DNA of 5,505 nucleotides, from assembly GCA_007116445.1 (NCBI GenBank), contig SKIM01000257.1, positions 1-5,505 of the forward strand. The letters run 5' to 3'. The notes below the pieces were generated by a model that worked only from the letters and a program-made list of their open reading frames with translations, made no database searches and was not told where the DNA came from. This document shows, piece by piece, positions 4,392-5,505 of the stretch (position 1 is the stretch's first letter; the number at the start of each line of letters is the position of its first letter). Made by a program: the position numbers and the translations under genes. Origin of the DNA: Natronohydrobacter sp. GTDB lineage: Bacteria > Pseudomonadota > Alphaproteobacteria > Rhodobacterales > Rhodobacteraceae.

Positions 4392-5505
4392 ATGATCACG
4401 CAGGATGATCTTATCGCGCTGGTGCGCAACTACAATCCTCGTTGCGATGAGTCCCTGATCCGCGAAGCCTGGGATTATGGGGCGCGGATGCACGAAGGGC
4501 AGGTGCGACATTCGGGCGAGCCTTACTTCACCCATCCCGTAGCTGTCGCGGCGCTCTTGACTGAAATGCGGCTCGATGACGCGACGCTGATCACGGCGCT
4601 TTTGCATGACACGATCGAAGATACGAAATCGACCTATTCCGAGGTCGCCCGCATTTTCGGTGCAGAGATTGCGGAACTGGTTGATGGCGTCACCAAGCTG
4701 ACCAATCTGCAACTGACCTCATCCGAGGCAAAGCAGGCCGAGAATATCCGCAAATTATTGATTGCCATGTCGCGCGATTTGCGGGTCATTCTGGTGAAAC
4801 TCGCCGACCGTTTGCACAATATGCGCACAATTCGCTCGATGCGCGCCGAGAAACAGGCGCAAAAGGCGCGCGAGACGATGGATATCTACGCACCGCTGGC
4901 CGGGCGTATGGGCATGCAATGGATGCGCGAGGAGTTGGAGGATCTTTCCTTCCGCGTGCTCAACCCCGAGGCGCGCAATTCCATTCTGCGCCGCTTCATC
5001 ACCTTGCAGCGCGAGGCGGGCGATGTGGTGCACCGTATCAGCGCCGATATCCGCACGGAACTTGACCGCAACACGATTGATGCCGATGTCTATGGGCGCG
5101 CGAAGAAACCCTACTCGATCTGGCGCAAGATGCAGGAGAAGGATCTGGCCTTCTCGCGCTTGTCCGACATTTATGGCTTTCGGATCATTACGGACAGCAC
5201 CGAAGAATGCTACCGCATCCTTTATGTGGTGCATCAACGCTGGCGCGCGGTGCCGGGGCGTTTCAAGGATTACATCAGCCAGCCCAAATCGAACGGCTAT
5301 CGGTCATTGCATACCACAGTTTCAGGGCGCGATGGCAAGCGGGTCGAGATTCAGATCCGCACGCGCGAGATGCATGAAGTGGCCGAGGCCGGCGTGGCGG
5401 CGCATTGGGCGTATCGCGACGGGAAGCGCTCGGAGAACCCCTTTGCGGTCGATCCTGTCAAATGGATCAGCACCCTGACCGAAGGCTTCGACAGCGCCGA
5501 TGACC
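4392..5505 (+). CDS. Bifunctional (p)ppGpp synthetase/hydrolase, RelA/SpoT family (3' end outside window)
   Basis: This enzyme makes (p)ppGpp from ATP and GDP/GTP and also hydrolyses it, setting the stringent response. The 371 visible codons cover the catalytic half of a protein usually near 700 residues; the TGS and ACT regulatory domains would lie beyond the window. The hydrolase domain looks intact: His48 (PYFTHPVAVA), His72-Asp73 and Glu76-Asp77 (LLHDTIEDT), and Asp139 and Asn143 (KLADRLHNMR). The synthetase domain has GRAKKPYSIWRKM (from 235), SDIYGFR (Asp259), GYRSLH (302-307) and EIQIRT with the catalytic Glu319. RFKD at 290-293 is the RxKD motif typical of bifunctional enzymes, where monofunctional RelA has ExDD. 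Both activities are therefore predicted. Alphaproteobacterial homologues are called rel, rsh, relA or spoT, so I leave the symbol blank. It follows rpoZ and is probably co-transcribed with it. Confidence 0.95.
   Translation, partial: MITQDDLIALVRNYNPRCDESLIREAWDYGARMHEGQVRHSGEPYFTHPVAVAALLTEMRLDDATLITALLHDTIEDTKSTYSEVARIFGAEIAELVDGVTKLTNLQLTSSEAKQAENIRKLLIAMSRDLRVILVKLADRLHNMRTIRSMRAEKQAQKARETMDIYAPLAGRMGMQWMREELEDLSFRVLNPEARNSILRRFITLQREAGDVVHRISADIRTELDRNTIDADVYGRAKKPYSIWRKMQEKDLAFSRLSDIYGFRIITDSTEECYRILYVVHQRWRAVPGRFKDYISQPKSNGYRSLHTTVSGRDGKRVEIQIRTREMHEVAEAGVAAHWAYRDGKRSENPFAVDPVKWISTLTEGFDSADD

Overview
This window fits an alphaproteobacterium, most likely a Rhodobacterales/Roseobacter-type organism. 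The reasons are the flagellin-flaF-flbT-DUF1217 order, the divergent NYN gene beside folK-rpoZ-rel, an omega subunit and folK of the alphaproteobacterial kind, and moderately GC-rich coding DNA. The genus cannot be fixed from the sequence alone. Most of the window is ordinary chromosomal backbone. I see no insertion sequence, CRISPR array, tRNA, rRNA or phage gene.

Layout. (1) Bases 1-2300, plus strand, are the end of a flagellar locus: the C-terminal part of a flagellin gene (5' end outside the window), a perfect 14-bp stem-loop, then flaF, flbT and a DUF1217 gene. These three genes are joined by two 4-base ATGA stop/start overlaps. (2) Bases 2301-2598 are a gene-free convergent spacer. It holds several inverted repeats, including a likely plus-strand terminator (2463-2510) and a long stem-loop (2541-2584) that pairs better as minus-strand RNA. 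(3) Bases 2599-3174, minus strand, encode a NYN/LabA-type (DUF88) putative ribonuclease. (4) From 3285 to the right edge, plus strand, are folK (folate synthesis), rpoZ (RNA polymerase omega) and the first 371 codons of a bifunctional RelA/SpoT-type (p)ppGpp synthetase/hydrolase, cut off by the window end.

How the genes work together. In the flagellar block, FlaF and FlbT are the alphaproteobacterial proteins that match flagellin synthesis to secretion and assembly, so flagellin and its post-transcriptional control lie side by side. The hairpin probably lets the flagellin transcript accumulate above the downstream regulators. In the right block, rpoZ encodes an omega whose N-terminus begins Met-Ala-Arg, the segment that contributes to ppGpp site 1 on proteobacterial RNA polymerase. 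The next gene encodes the enzyme that makes and degrades that ligand. The NYN protein is transcribed away from folK across a 110-bp gap, and its role here is unknown.

The least explained parts are the convergent spacer with its strand-asymmetric stem-loop, the DUF1217 protein, and the NYN protein beside the stringent-response genes. I found no convincing wholly new system.
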